A stretch of DNA of 38,783 bases from an uncultured Oscillospiraceae bacterium. GTDB taxonomy: Bacteria; Bacillota; Clostridia; Oscillospirales; Oscillospiraceae. Below are positions 1-7,062 of the stretch, piece after piece. The position numbers and the translations under genes are program-made. Position 1 is the stretch's first letter, and every line of letters starts with the position of its first letter. The DNA lies in contig CAJULM010000026.1 of NCBI GenBank assembly GCA_910587285.1, forward strand, positions 1-38,783, given 5' to 3'. The notes under the pieces were generated by a model. That model made no database searches. It had not been told where the DNA came from and saw nothing but the letters and a program-made list of their open reading frames with translations.

Positions 1-55
1 TTTGCTCCGAGTCGGAGGGAAGCCGCCCCGTAATGGGTCCAATCGGAGCGTGACA
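1..55 (-). repeat. Family C repeat fragment
   Basis: This stretch resembles the reverse complement of part of the 135-bp family C unit found at 24563-24985. Shared words include the run around 'tcggagggaag' and 'ccaatcggagcgtgacaa'. It is cut by the window edge and runs straight into the first 253-bp repeat copy. No coding capacity is seen. Confidence 0.55.
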
Positions 56-308
56 ACATCGCCCCGCCGGGGATGTTCCTGCGGGGCGGTACTTTCTCTC
101 CTATGAGAGAAAGTACCCAAAGAGAATGCTCAGGGGGCGGCCTCCGGGTGAAAACGGCCCGGAGGACGGGCCGTATGCGCCGCCCGCGGAGGCGCTGTGA
201 GGAGAGCCGCCCACGGTGCAGTTTTGAGAAGCCCAGGCCCTGTGAGGGTCGGGGTCTGAAATGAGTCCAATGCGTCAAACGCGGTAGCCGTTTCGAGTGC
301 CACGTTCT
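56..308 (+). repeat. 253-bp tandem repeat, copy 1 (family A head)
   Basis: First of two adjacent, near-identical 253-bp units; the second is 309-561. It opens with a GC-rich inverted repeat and then the family A hairpin, arms 'gtactttctctc' (89-100) and 'gagagaaagtac' (105-116). The conserved tail 'ccaaagagaatgctcagg' follows. The rest is GC-rich sequence not seen elsewhere in the window. A short open frame runs through it but has no ribosome site or coding character, so I treat the unit as non-coding. Confidence 0.85.
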
Positions 309-561
309 ACATCGCCCCGCCGGGGATGTTCCTGCGGGGCGGTACTTTCTCTCCCATGAGAGAAAGTACCCAAAGAGAATGCTCAGGGGGTGGCCTCCGG
401 GTGAAAACGGTCCGGAGGACGGGCCGTATGCGCCGCCCGCGGAGGCGCTGTGAGGAGAGCCGCCCACGGTGCAGTTTTGAGAAGCCCAGGCCCTGTGAGG
501 GTCGGGGTCTGAAATGAGTCCAATGCGTCAAACGCGGTAGCCGTTTCGAGTGCCACGTTCT
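309..561 (+). repeat. 253-bp tandem repeat, copy 2 (family A head)
   Basis: Second unit of the tandem duplication. It differs from copy 1 at only a few positions, for example one base in the hairpin loop and one in the C-rich stretch after the conserved tail. The family A hairpin is at 342-369. Near identity suggests a recent duplication or gene conversion. Confidence 0.85.
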
Positions 562-760
562 ACCGATAGCCCCCGTAAACGGGGGGTCTCGGGGGGCGCG
601 GGGCCTGTGAGCGAGGGAGCGCCTTTTGCTCCCGAAGTCGAACCGGCCCGCGCCCCCTGAGTGTGTCTTTGGTTCCTTTCTGCACAAGCAGAAAGGAACG
701 CCCCGCAGGGCAGGAGACGGCCTTGCAGAAGGAACGCCCCGCAGGGCATCCCTGCGGGGG
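562..760 (-). repeat. Family A composite repeat, inverted
   Basis: Read on the minus strand this carries the family A order: GC box, hairpin (672-699, arms 'gttcctttctgc' and 'gcagaaaggaac'), a 'ccaaagacacactcagg' tail, a block with 'ggccggttcg' and 'tcgctcacaggc', then a 'cccgtttacggggg' block. The same order occurs at 33565-33885, so the two are copies of one longer element. Here it lies head-to-tail against the 253-bp tandem copies. Confidence 0.75.
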
Positions 761-768
761 TATTTTTT
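737..768 (+). terminator. Terminator-like hairpin
   Basis: Ten-base perfect arms (737-746 and 750-759) with a 3-nt loop are followed by a run of seven T, the form of an intrinsic terminator for transcription entering from the left. It is built from the GC box of the inverted family A copy. Confidence 0.6.
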
Positions 769-808
769 TGCCATTCTTTAAGAATTTGTAAAAATGCCCG
801 GAGGGATA

Positions 809-841
809 TTGACAGGATAATATTATGTAATATATAATATT
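809..841 (+). promoter_or_regulatory. padR promoter with overlapping palindromic operator candidate
   Basis: A TTGACA at 809-814 and a TATAAT at 833-838, 18 bp apart, make a good sigma-A type promoter. Overlapping the -10 box is an AT-only inverted repeat with 8-bp arms (819-826 and 834-841) around a 7-bp spacer. PadR regulators usually bind such palindromes in their own promoters, so autoregulation is likely; that is inference. Confidence 0.65.
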
Positions 842-944
842 GCTCGTTAAGAAACGAACCCGGCGGGACCCGAAACGGGGAGCCCGCGGGGAGAGGAGCC
901 GCGGCGAGACAGACGAGCCCGCGGCCGCGAAAGGAGGCGCTGCT

Positions 945-1265
945 ATGGTGTTCGCAATCGGCCCACAGCTGTTGGATGCCTGCGTGCTGGCGGTGCTGTC
1001 CCGGGGGGACGCCTACGGCTATGTGCTCACTCAGCAGGTGAAGTCCCGGCTGGATATCTCCGAATCCACCCTGTATCCGGTGCTGCGCCGGCTCCAGCGG
1101 GACGGCCTGCTCACGGTGTACGACCGGCCCTACCAGGGCCGCAACCGGCGGTACTACGCCATCACCGGCGTGGGACAGACCCAGCTGGAACGGCGGCGGG
1201 AGGAGTGGCGGCAGTTTCGGGACGGCGTGGAGCAGCTTTTGAAGGAGGATGAAGCAAATGGATAA
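945..1265 (+). CDS. PadR family transcriptional regulator
   Basis: Small winged-helix DNA-binding regulator of 106 residues. The sequence shows the PadR core: a first helix around 'LLDACVLAVLSRGDAYGY', the recognition region 'ISESTLYPVLRRLQRDGLL' and the wing 'RNRRYYAITGVGQ'. The ATG at 945 was chosen because 'aaggagg' (931-937) lies 7 bases upstream; the frame is open further upstream but has no ribosome site there. It overlaps the next gene by 8 bp, so the two are translated together. PadR proteins paired with HAAS-domain membrane proteins are a common Firmicutes arrangement. The inducing signal is unknown. Confidence 0.93.
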   Translation: MVFAIGPQLLDACVLAVLSRGDAYGYVLTQQVKSRLDISESTLYPVLRRLQRDGLLTVYDRPYQGRNRRYYAITGVGQTQLERRREEWRQFRDGVEQLLKEDEANG

Positions 1266-2454
1266 AATTACTTATCTGGCTCAGCTGGCCGAGGGTTTGG
1301 CCCGGTGGGTGCCCGAGCGGGAGCGGCAGGAGATCCTGCGCTACTACGCGGAATACTTCCAGGAGGCCGGGGAGGAGCGTGAGGCCGAGGTCATCGCCGA
1401 GCTGGGCGACCCCTGGGCGCTGTCCTCCCGGCTGGCGGTGGAGGGCGGCTACGTCACCCAGGCGGGCGCCAACGCCTGGACGCCCCGGAAGGCCCGGTGG
1501 AATAAGCGCAAGATATGGCCATGGGTGACAGCGGGAACGCTGACGGCGGTTGTTCTTGTAGCCGTCTTTGTGGGCGCAGCGGCCATGTGGATGGGCCGCG
1601 CGGTGGGCCGGGCGGTGAGGGACGAGGTGGTGATCGGCGGCGGCGATGAGAGCACGGGCATCACGGTGGTGGAGGACGAGCAGCACGGCTTTGTGTATGC
1701 CGTCCCCGTGCCCAGCGAAAACATCGCCTACGTGGAGGATGATTTCTTCGGCGGCTTCTGGAGCATGGAGGACGGTTATCTGGACCCCTTCCTTGAGATC
1801 GACGTGGACGCCAGCATTGCCAACGTGACGGTGACATCCGGGGAGGACTACACCCTGTTCATCAGCTCCAACGCCACCCTGGGCGGCTACAGCCTGAAGT
1901 GGGAGGTTAAGGACGGCGTGCTCAAGATTCGGGACGACGGTTCGGCCGACCACATGAACATCACCAGCTGGGACGACTTTAAAAATATGTTCGGCATCGA
2001 CGCCAGCGCCATGGATGTGGCCATCACGGTCCCCGACGGGCAGCTGGAAAAGCTCAAGATCAAGACCGGCCTGGGCGATGTGTTTTTGAGCCAGCTGTAT
2101 ATGGAGCAGAAGCTGGAGGCCGAGACCGGCCTGGGGGACATCGAGTGCTACGAGGTGGAGGCCTGGGACGAGGTGGACCTGGAGACCGGCCTGGGCGACG
2201 TGACCCTGGGCGTCTCCGAGGCGTACAGCGGCGCGGAGTACGACCTGAAGACCGGCATGGGCACCATCGAGGCCCAGATCGACAGCCTGGAGAAAGACTG
2301 GGACTACGAGGCGAAGACGGGCATGGGCACCGTGACCCTCAACGGCGACAGCCGGGGCACCAAGCTTGAGCGCAAGAGCAAGAGCGACTACACGCTGGAG
2401 GCCGAGACGGGCATGGGAGATATCAACCTGTATTTCCAGGACGACAGATGGTAA
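1258..2454 (+). CDS. HAAS domain / DUF4097 membrane protein
   Basis: A 398-residue membrane protein. The first ~65 residues are an acidic helical HAAS (DUF1700) domain, with 'RQEILRYYAEYF' and 'AEVIAELGDPWALSSRL'. One membrane helix follows at about 88-110. The outer part is DUF4097-type: at least six repeats of a 'TGLGD/TGMGT' turn spaced 20-30 residues apart, as expected for rungs of a beta-solenoid. The start at 1258 is preferred over the ATG at 1249 because 'aaggagg' (1242-1248) would touch the latter. The role in the family is poorly known; pairing with PadR suggests envelope sensing. The stop is followed at once by a family B repeat. Confidence 0.88.
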   Translation: MDKITYLAQLAEGLARWVPERERQEILRYYAEYFQEAGEEREAEVIAELGDPWALSSRLAVEGGYVTQAGANAWTPRKARWNKRKIWPWVTAGTLTAVVLVAVFVGAAAMWMGRAVGRAVRDEVVIGGGDESTGITVVEDEQHGFVYAVPVPSENIAYVEDDFFGGFWSMEDGYLDPFLEIDVDASIANVTVTSGEDYTLFISSNATLGGYSLKWEVKDGVLKIRDDGSADHMNITSWDDFKNMFGIDASAMDVAITVPDGQLEKLKIKTGLGDVFLSQLYMEQKLEAETGLGDIECYEVEAWDEVDLETGLGDVTLGVSEAYSGAEYDLKTGMGTIEAQIDSLEKDWDYEAKTGMGTVTLNGDSRGTKLERKSKSDYTLEAETGMGDINLYFQDDRW

Positions 2455-2665
2455 TATCAAGCGCTGAGCCGTCGTGAGCAGCGCGGATGGACTCCAGTGC
2501 GCCAGAGGCGGGGTCCCCGCAAAGCCGGTTCTTGGCTTTGTGGGGAGAGGAGAAGCAAGGGAGCAAATGCAGCTTTCGCCGCAGGCGGAAACGGAGTGAA
2601 GCGGATTTTGCTTCGACGAAAGCCGCGCGTTGCGAACAGGCGAAGCGTGACGACAGAAAACGGAA
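2455..2665 (+). repeat. Family B structured repeat after the HAAS gene
   Basis: This non-coding stretch follows the stop codon directly. It holds a 12-bp-arm hairpin (2515-2526 and 2534-2545, 'ccccgcaaagcc' / 'ggctttgtgggg'), then a core with 'gctttcgccgcaggcgg', then a right arm with 'aagccgcgcgttgcgaacag' and 'gcgaagcgtgac'. The hairpin recurs with paired base changes after telA and groES, and the right arm recurs at 31805-31850. No duplication of the preceding gene's tail is seen here. Confidence 0.7.
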
Positions 2666-2668
2666 AGG

Positions 2669-2706
2669 AAACATCCTGGTGGAAGGCCCGCCAGGATGTT
2701 TTTTTG
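2669..2706 (+). terminator. Intrinsic terminator
   Basis: Inverted arms 'aacatcctgg' and 'ccaggatgtt' around a short loop are followed by a T run. This is the likely end of the padR-HAAS transcript. Confidence 0.8.
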
Positions 2707-2765
2707 TCCCACGGCTCGTCCGCCCCGTCTAAATTCCCGTTGGGAAGCCTATACTGATTTATAGG

Positions 2766-2794
2766 TTGCATTTTCCAGTGAGGCATTGTATAAT
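2766..2794 (+). promoter_or_regulatory. murC promoter
   Basis: TTGCAT (2766-2771) and a perfect TATAAT (2789-2794) are separated by 17 bp, about 55 bp before the murC start. Confidence 0.7.
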
Positions 2795-2849
2795 GAGATG
2801 CTTAAAATGCGAAAATGCGTCGTAACGCTGAACATATGGGGTATGGAAT

Positions 2850-4223
2850 ATGGAAACGAAGAACATCCGCGACTATTTGCAGGCCGGGAAGCGGGCCCAT
2901 CTGGTGGGCATCGGAGGGGTGTCCATGGCCTCCCTGGCGGAAGTGCTCCACGGGGCGGGGGTGAAGGTGACGGGCTCCGACCAGCGGGAGAGCGCCACGG
3001 TGCTCCACCTGCGGGGGCTGGGCATCCCAGTGACCATCGGCCACCGGGCGGAGAGCGTGGAGGGGGCCGACTGCGTGGTGCGTACCGCCGCCGTCCACGA
3101 CAGCAACCCGGAGATTGCCGCGGCGCTGTCGGCGGGCGTCCCCGTCTTCGAGCGGGCCCAGGCCTGGGGCGCGATCATGCGGGATTACAAAAACGCCCTG
3201 TGCATCTCGGGCACCCACGGGAAGACCACCACCACCTCCATGTGCACTCACATCTTCATGGCCGCCCAGGCCGACCCCACGGTGATGATCGGCGGCACCC
3301 TGCCGCTGCTGGAGGCCTGCCACCGGGTGGGGCACGGGGACACCATTATTTTAGAGTCCTGCGAGTACTGCGACTCCTTCCTCGCGTTCTTCCCCACGGT
3401 GGCGGTGATTTTGAACGTGGAGGCCGACCACCTGGACTACTTCAAGGACCTGGCCGACGTGGAGAAGTCCTTCCGGGCCTTTGCCGACAAGGTGCCGGAG
3501 GACGGCCTGATTGTGGCCAACTGTGAGGACGAGAACACCATGTTCACCCTCCGGGGGGAGAAGCGGCCGGTGATGACCTTCGGTGTGGAGAAGGGGGACG
3601 TTCACGCCGAGAACCTGTCCATGGACCACGGCTTCGGGTCCTTCGACGTGGTGTGCCGGGGGGAGAAATACGCCCACCTGGATTTGTCCGTGCCGGGGAT
3701 GCACAACGTGAAAAACGCCCTGGCCGCCGCCGCCGCGGCCATCGCCCTGCGCATTCCGGGCCGGGCGGTGGAGGACGGGATGCGGGACTTCCGCCTGCCC
3801 GGGCGGCGGTTTGAGTACAAGGGAGTGTACCACGGCGCAGAGGTGTGCGACGACTACGCCCACCACCCGGGGGAGCTGGCCTCCCTGTTCGACACGGCGG
3901 AGGCCCTGGACTACAAGCGGGTGGTGTGCGCCTTCCAGCCCCACACCTACTCCCGCACCCACGAGCTGTTCGACGACTTTGTGGGGGTGCTCCGGCGGCC
4001 GGACGTGACCATTCTGGCGGAGATTTTCGCCGCCCGGGAGGACAACGACGTGGGAATCTCCTCCGCCGACCTGGCGGCCAAGATTCCGGGCAGCGTGTTC
4101 TGCCCCACCCTGGCGGACGTGACGGCCAAGCTGCGGGAAATTGCCCAGCCGGGGGATTTGATTTTGACTGTCGGGGCGGGGGATATCTACCTTGCAGGAG
4201 AAGCGTTGATGAAGGAAGCGTAA
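2850..4223 (+). CDS. murC: UDP-N-acetylmuramate--L-alanine ligase MurC
   Basis: Cytoplasmic ATP-dependent ligase that adds L-alanine to UDP-MurNAc, the first step of the peptidoglycan stem peptide. At 457 residues it is normal for MurC. It has an N-terminal Rossmann-type nucleotide motif (GIGGVSMASLA, ~20-30), the Mur ATP loop 'GTHGKTTTTS' (~121-130), the central 'ADHLDYF' and the C-terminal 'DDYAHHPGE' typical of MurC. It is monocistronic between a terminator and the convergent dacF. Both convergent genes act on cell-wall stem peptides. Confidence 0.95.
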   Translation: METKNIRDYLQAGKRAHLVGIGGVSMASLAEVLHGAGVKVTGSDQRESATVLHLRGLGIPVTIGHRAESVEGADCVVRTAAVHDSNPEIAAALSAGVPVFERAQAWGAIMRDYKNALCISGTHGKTTTTSMCTHIFMAAQADPTVMIGGTLPLLEACHRVGHGDTIILESCEYCDSFLAFFPTVAVILNVEADHLDYFKDLADVEKSFRAFADKVPEDGLIVANCEDENTMFTLRGEKRPVMTFGVEKGDVHAENLSMDHGFGSFDVVCRGEKYAHLDLSVPGMHNVKNALAAAAAAIALRIPGRAVEDGMRDFRLPGRRFEYKGVYHGAEVCDDYAHHPGELASLFDTAEALDYKRVVCAFQPHTYSRTHELFDDFVGVLRRPDVTILAEIFAAREDNDVGISSADLAAKIPGSVFCPTLADVTAKLREIAQPGDLILTVGAGDIYLAGEALMKEA

Positions 4224-4224
4224 C

Positions 4225-4524
4225 CTGCCATACGGCCCGCCACCCAGGCGCAGAAGATGGACCCCGCTGCCGACAGGACCCGGAGACGGGCGGCAGCACA
4301 AATAGGGGGACACCAGTCGAAGACCTCGCGCGCCGGAAGGGTGATGTACGCCTTTCGTATAGGGTGTCCCCCGTCATGGGGATTCTTAAGGGGAGAAATC
4401 CTGAGAGTGAGGCCCGACCTTTGGGCCGCACGAACCGGATTTCTCCCCTTGAGCGTGTCTTTGGTTACTTTCTGCACGAGCAGAAAGTAACGCCCCCGGC
4501 AGGGATGAGGGGGATTATTCCCCC
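4225..4524 (-). repeat. Family A composite repeat between convergent murC and dacF
   Basis: Inverted relative to the copy at 33565-33885. Shared landmarks in the same order are 'gcagcacaaatagggg', 'gcgcgccggaagggt', a C/G-run block with 'gggattcttaagggg' and the hairpin module. The hairpin is at 4464-4491 with arms 'gttactttctgc' and 'gcagaaagtaac'. The right end is a palindrome (4508-4525) that contains the dacF stop codon. Nothing here is coding. Confidence 0.75.
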
Positions 4525-5648
4525 TGTAGGAACATAGTATTAAGGAACCGCTTGAAAATGCCCCCCAGGCTCAGGCGGGGCACGCCGTCCGCCGCCACCA
4601 GGTCGATCACGTCCGCCGGCTGGCCGTCCACCAGCACCTGGAGCTCGCCCAGCTTCTGGCCCGGCTCCACCGGGGCCTCCACGCTGTCGGCCAGGTTCAC
4701 CTGGGTGGTGACGGCCCCGGACTTGCTTTTTTCCAGCAGAATGGAGCAGGGGCGGGCGGTGACGGGCTGGACGGTGTCCCGCTCGCCCAGCAGGACGCTC
4801 ACCGGGGGGATGGCCTGGTCGGGGTACACGTCGGTGAGGGCGTAGTTGGCGAAGCCGTAGTTCAGCAGGACCTTGGCGCTGTCGAAACGGTCGTTGGAGG
4901 TGGGGGCGTGCATCACCACGGCGATGAGCTCCATGCCGTCCCGCTCCGCCGTGGCGGACAGGCAGTATAGCGCTGTGTCGGTGAAGCCGGTTTTCAGCCC
5001 CGTGGCCCCCTCGTAGTAGAAAATCAGCCGGTTGGTGTTGGACAGCTGGAAGGCCCCGTCCCGCAGGGTGTCCATCCAGATGGTGGAGAACTCCCGGATG
5101 GAGGGGTGGTTTAAAATCAGCTCCCGGCTCATCAGCGCGATGTCATAGGCGCAGGTGAGGTGCCCCTGGGCGGGCAGGCCGGTGCAGTTGATGAAGTTGG
5201 TGCGCTCCATGCCCAGCTGGCGGGCGCGCTCGTTCATCCGGTCCACAAAGGCGGCTTCGCTGCCGGCGATGTGCTCGGCCAGGGCCACGGCGCAGTCGTT
5301 GGCGGAGGCCACCGTCACCGCCTTGACCATGTCCCGGACGGACATCTGCTCGTTTTCCTTCAGCCAGATCTGGCTGCCGCCCATGGAGATGGCGTGGGTG
5401 GAGGCGGTGACGGTGTCGTCCCAGCCCAGGCTGCCGGAGTCGATGGCCTCCATCACCAGCAGCAGGGTCATCACCTTGGTGACGGAGGCGGGTTCGTACT
5501 GGGCGTCGGCGTCCTGATTGTACAGGACCTGGCCGGTGGTCTTCTCCATCAGAATGGCAGAGGGGGCGGTTATCTCCGCGGAGGCGGCATAAGCCCTGCC
5601 GGGCAGCAGGCACACAAGGGCCAGCGCGAGGGCAACTGTTCGTTTCAT
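4515..5648 (-). CDS. dacF: D-alanyl-D-alanine carboxypeptidase (S11 family)
   Basis: Penicillin-binding serine peptidase of 377 residues that removes the terminal D-Ala from muropeptides outside the membrane. It has a signal peptide (residues 1-21, ending A-Y-A) and the three active-site motifs in order: SVTK (55-58), SAN (114-116) and KTG (218-220). A C-terminal beta domain follows, and the last 25 residues may form an amphipathic anchor (GGIFKRFLNTMF). The stop codon lies in the loop of a palindrome belonging to the adjacent family A repeat, so the last few residues may come from the repeat. The symbol follows the Firmicutes DacF/DacA family; the exact paralogue is uncertain. Confidence 0.92.
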   Translation of the reverse strand: MKRTVALALALVCLLPGRAYAASAEITAPSAILMEKTTGQVLYNQDADAQYEPASVTKVMTLLLVMEAIDSGSLGWDDTVTASTHAISMGGSQIWLKENEQMSVRDMVKAVTVASANDCAVALAEHIAGSEAAFVDRMNERARQLGMERTNFINCTGLPAQGHLTCAYDIALMSRELILNHPSIREFSTIWMDTLRDGAFQLSNTNRLIFYYEGATGLKTGFTDTALYCLSATAERDGMELIAVVMHAPTSNDRFDSAKVLLNYGFANYALTDVYPDQAIPPVSVLLGERDTVQPVTARPCSILLEKSKSGAVTTQVNLADSVEAPVEPGQKLGELQVLVDGQPADVIDLVAADGVPRLSLGGIFKRFLNTMFLQGE

Positions 5649-5779
5649 GGCGTAACCTCTTTCTTATATACTTAGGACGCAGGGCGTCCGTATGAGGAAA
5701 GGATGTGATATTTTCCGCCGTTCTATGCGCGGCGGAGGCTGTATATGCTGGAAAAATAGGACGGCTTTGGTCGAACTGG

Positions 5780-5808
5780 TTGACAAGGGCGGGAGCGGGG
5801 GATATAAT
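5780..5808 (+). promoter_or_regulatory. Consensus promoter of rubredoxin gene
   Basis: Perfect TTGACA (5780-5785) and perfect TATAAT (5803-5808) are separated by 17 bp. This predicts strong constitutive transcription of the small gene 30 bp downstream. Confidence 0.85.
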
Positions 5809-5839
5809 TTTCTCACCCTGAAGAAAAGGAGATTTCAGC

Positions 5840-5995
5840 ATGGAAAAATATGTGTGTGTCTGCGGCTGGGAGTACGACCCCGCGGTGGGCGACCCGGACG
5901 GCGGCATCGCCCCCGGCACCGCCTTCGCCGACATCCCGGACGACTGGGTGTGCCCGGTGTGCGGGCTGGGCAAGGACGCGTTTTCCCCCGCGTGA
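5840..5995 (+). CDS. Rubredoxin with a shortened first cysteine knuckle
   Basis: A 51-residue electron carrier holding one Fe between four cysteines; in anaerobes rubredoxins feed superoxide reductase, rubrerythrin and similar detoxification enzymes. Family landmarks are clear: 'YDPAVGDPDGGIAPGT', 'FADIPDDWVCPVCGLGKDAF'. The second knuckle is a normal CPVCG. The first reads Y-V-C-V-C-G, so its cysteines are one residue apart instead of two (C-X-C, not C-X-X-C). This is an in-frame loss of one codon in a TG-rich stretch. The start has 'aaggag' upstream. It is monocistronic, with its own strong promoter and a terminator. Other redox partners are not in the window. Confidence 0.9.
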   Translation: MEKYVCVCGWEYDPAVGDPDGGIAPGTAFADIPDDWVCPVCGLGKDAFSPA

Positions 5996-6005
5996 CGGGA
6001 GGCAG

Positions 6006-6033
6006 CAGCCGGGGCGGAAGCCCCGGCTGTTTC
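6006..6033 (+). terminator. Rubredoxin terminator
   Basis: Ten-base perfect arms (6006-6015 and 6020-6029) close a GGAA tetraloop and are followed by TTT, 10 bp after the rubredoxin stop. Confidence 0.75.
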
Positions 6034-6039
6034 GCTGGT

Positions 6040-6068
6040 TTGACAGCGGGGGCCGGGCGTGGTAAAAT
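6040..6068 (+). promoter_or_regulatory. Promoter of the glycosyltransferase operon
   Basis: TTGACA (6040-6045) and TAAAAT (6063-6068) with a 17-bp spacer, 40 bp before the first gene of a seven-gene run. Confidence 0.75.
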
Positions 6069-6108
6069 AATTCAATTATGAAAGCGCTGGAAAAGGGAGG
6101 GCGAGGGC

Positions 6109-7062
6109 GTGGAGCGGCTGAGCATTGTCGTCCCCTGCTTTAACGAGGAGGAGACGGCGGAACACTTCTACCAGGCGGCGTCGGCGGTGTGCGCGGCGCT
6201 GCCCGGGGTGGAGACGGAGTTCATCTTTGTGGACGACGGCTCCCGGGACCGCACGCTGCCCATCCTCAAGGAGCTGGCCGGCCGGGACCGGCGGGTGCGC
6301 TGGCTGGCGCTGTCCCGGAACTTTGGCAAGGAGGCCGCCCTGCTGGCCGGGCTGGAGCACGCCCGTGGGGACTATGTGGCCGTCATGGACGCCGACCTTC
6401 AGGACCCGCCGGAGCTGCTGCCCCAGCTGCTGGAGGCGGTGCGGGGCGAAGGGTATGACTGCGCCGCCGTCCGGCGGGTGGACCGGAAGGGTGAGCCGCC
6501 CATCCGGTCCTGGTTCGCCCGGCAGTTTTACAAGCTCATCAACAAAATGAGCCGGACGGAGATTGTGGACGGGGCCCGGGATTACCGCCTCATGACCCGG
6601 CAGATGGCGGACGCGGTGGCGCGGCTGACGGAATACAACCGCTTCTCCAAGGGCATTTTCTCCTGGGTGGGCTTTCGCACCAAGTGGGTGGAGACGGAGA
6701 ACGTGGAGCGCGCCGCCGGGGAGAGCAAGTGGTCCTTCTTCAAGCTGCTGCTCTACGCCCTGGACGGCATCATCGCCTTCTCCACCGCGCCGCTGGCCGT
6801 CGCCTCGGTGCTGGGGCTGGTGTTCTGCGTGATCGCCTTTTTCGCCATCATTTTCGTGATTGTGCGGCAGCTTTTGTGGGGCGGCAGCGCCTTCGGCTGG
6901 CCGTCGCTGGTGTGCATCATCCTGTTCCTGGCGGGCGTTCAGCTGTTCTGCATCGGCATCGTGGGGCAGTACCTGGCCAAAACCTACCTGGAGGTCAAAA
7001 AGCGGCCCATCTATATTCTGCGGGAGAGCGGGGGAGGGAGCGGCGATGAAAAGCAGGGCTGA
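6109..7062 (+). CDS. GT2 family glycosyltransferase, GtrB/DPM1-like
   Basis: A 317-residue enzyme expected to transfer a sugar from a nucleotide donor to undecaprenyl phosphate at the inner face of the membrane. It shows the GT2 fold motifs 'VVPCFNEEE' (~7-15), 'VDDGSRDRT' (~41-49) and 'MDADLQDPPEL' (~93-103), the last being the metal-binding acid motif of GtrB-type proteins. Two membrane helices lie near the C terminus (~225-250 and ~262-285). The start is GTG with 'agggaggg' upstream; the nearby ATG at 6078 is out of frame. It overlaps the next gene by 17 bp. The YfhO-like neighbour may use the lipid-linked sugar; that is inference. Confidence 0.92.
   Translation: MERLSIVVPCFNEEETAEHFYQAASAVCAALPGVETEFIFVDDGSRDRTLPILKELAGRDRRVRWLALSRNFGKEAALLAGLEHARGDYVAVMDADLQDPPELLPQLLEAVRGEGYDCAAVRRVDRKGEPPIRSWFARQFYKLINKMSRTEIVDGARDYRLMTRQMADAVARLTEYNRFSKGIFSWVGFRTKWVETENVERAAGESKWSFFKLLLYALDGIIAFSTAPLAVASVLGLVFCVIAFFAIIFVIVRQLLWGGSAFGWPSLVCIILFLAGVQLFCIGIVGQYLAKTYLEVKKRPIYILRESGGGSGDEKQG

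Noticed and set aside
73..517. Two 63-residue ORFs in the tandem repeat
   Set aside because: They arise from the repeat's hairpin sequence, have no ribosome site and show no conserved protein pattern; the same bases serve as a stem.
2440..2660. Third tail duplication after the HAAS/DUF4097 gene
   Set aside because: Only a 9-base match (gacgacaga) to the gene end is found downstream, within a word that is conserved in the repeat itself.
1162..2712. Long antisense ORFs opposite real genes (here and across the window)
   Set aside because: High GC leaves antisense frames open; they lack ribosome sites and family features and lie fully over well-supported genes.
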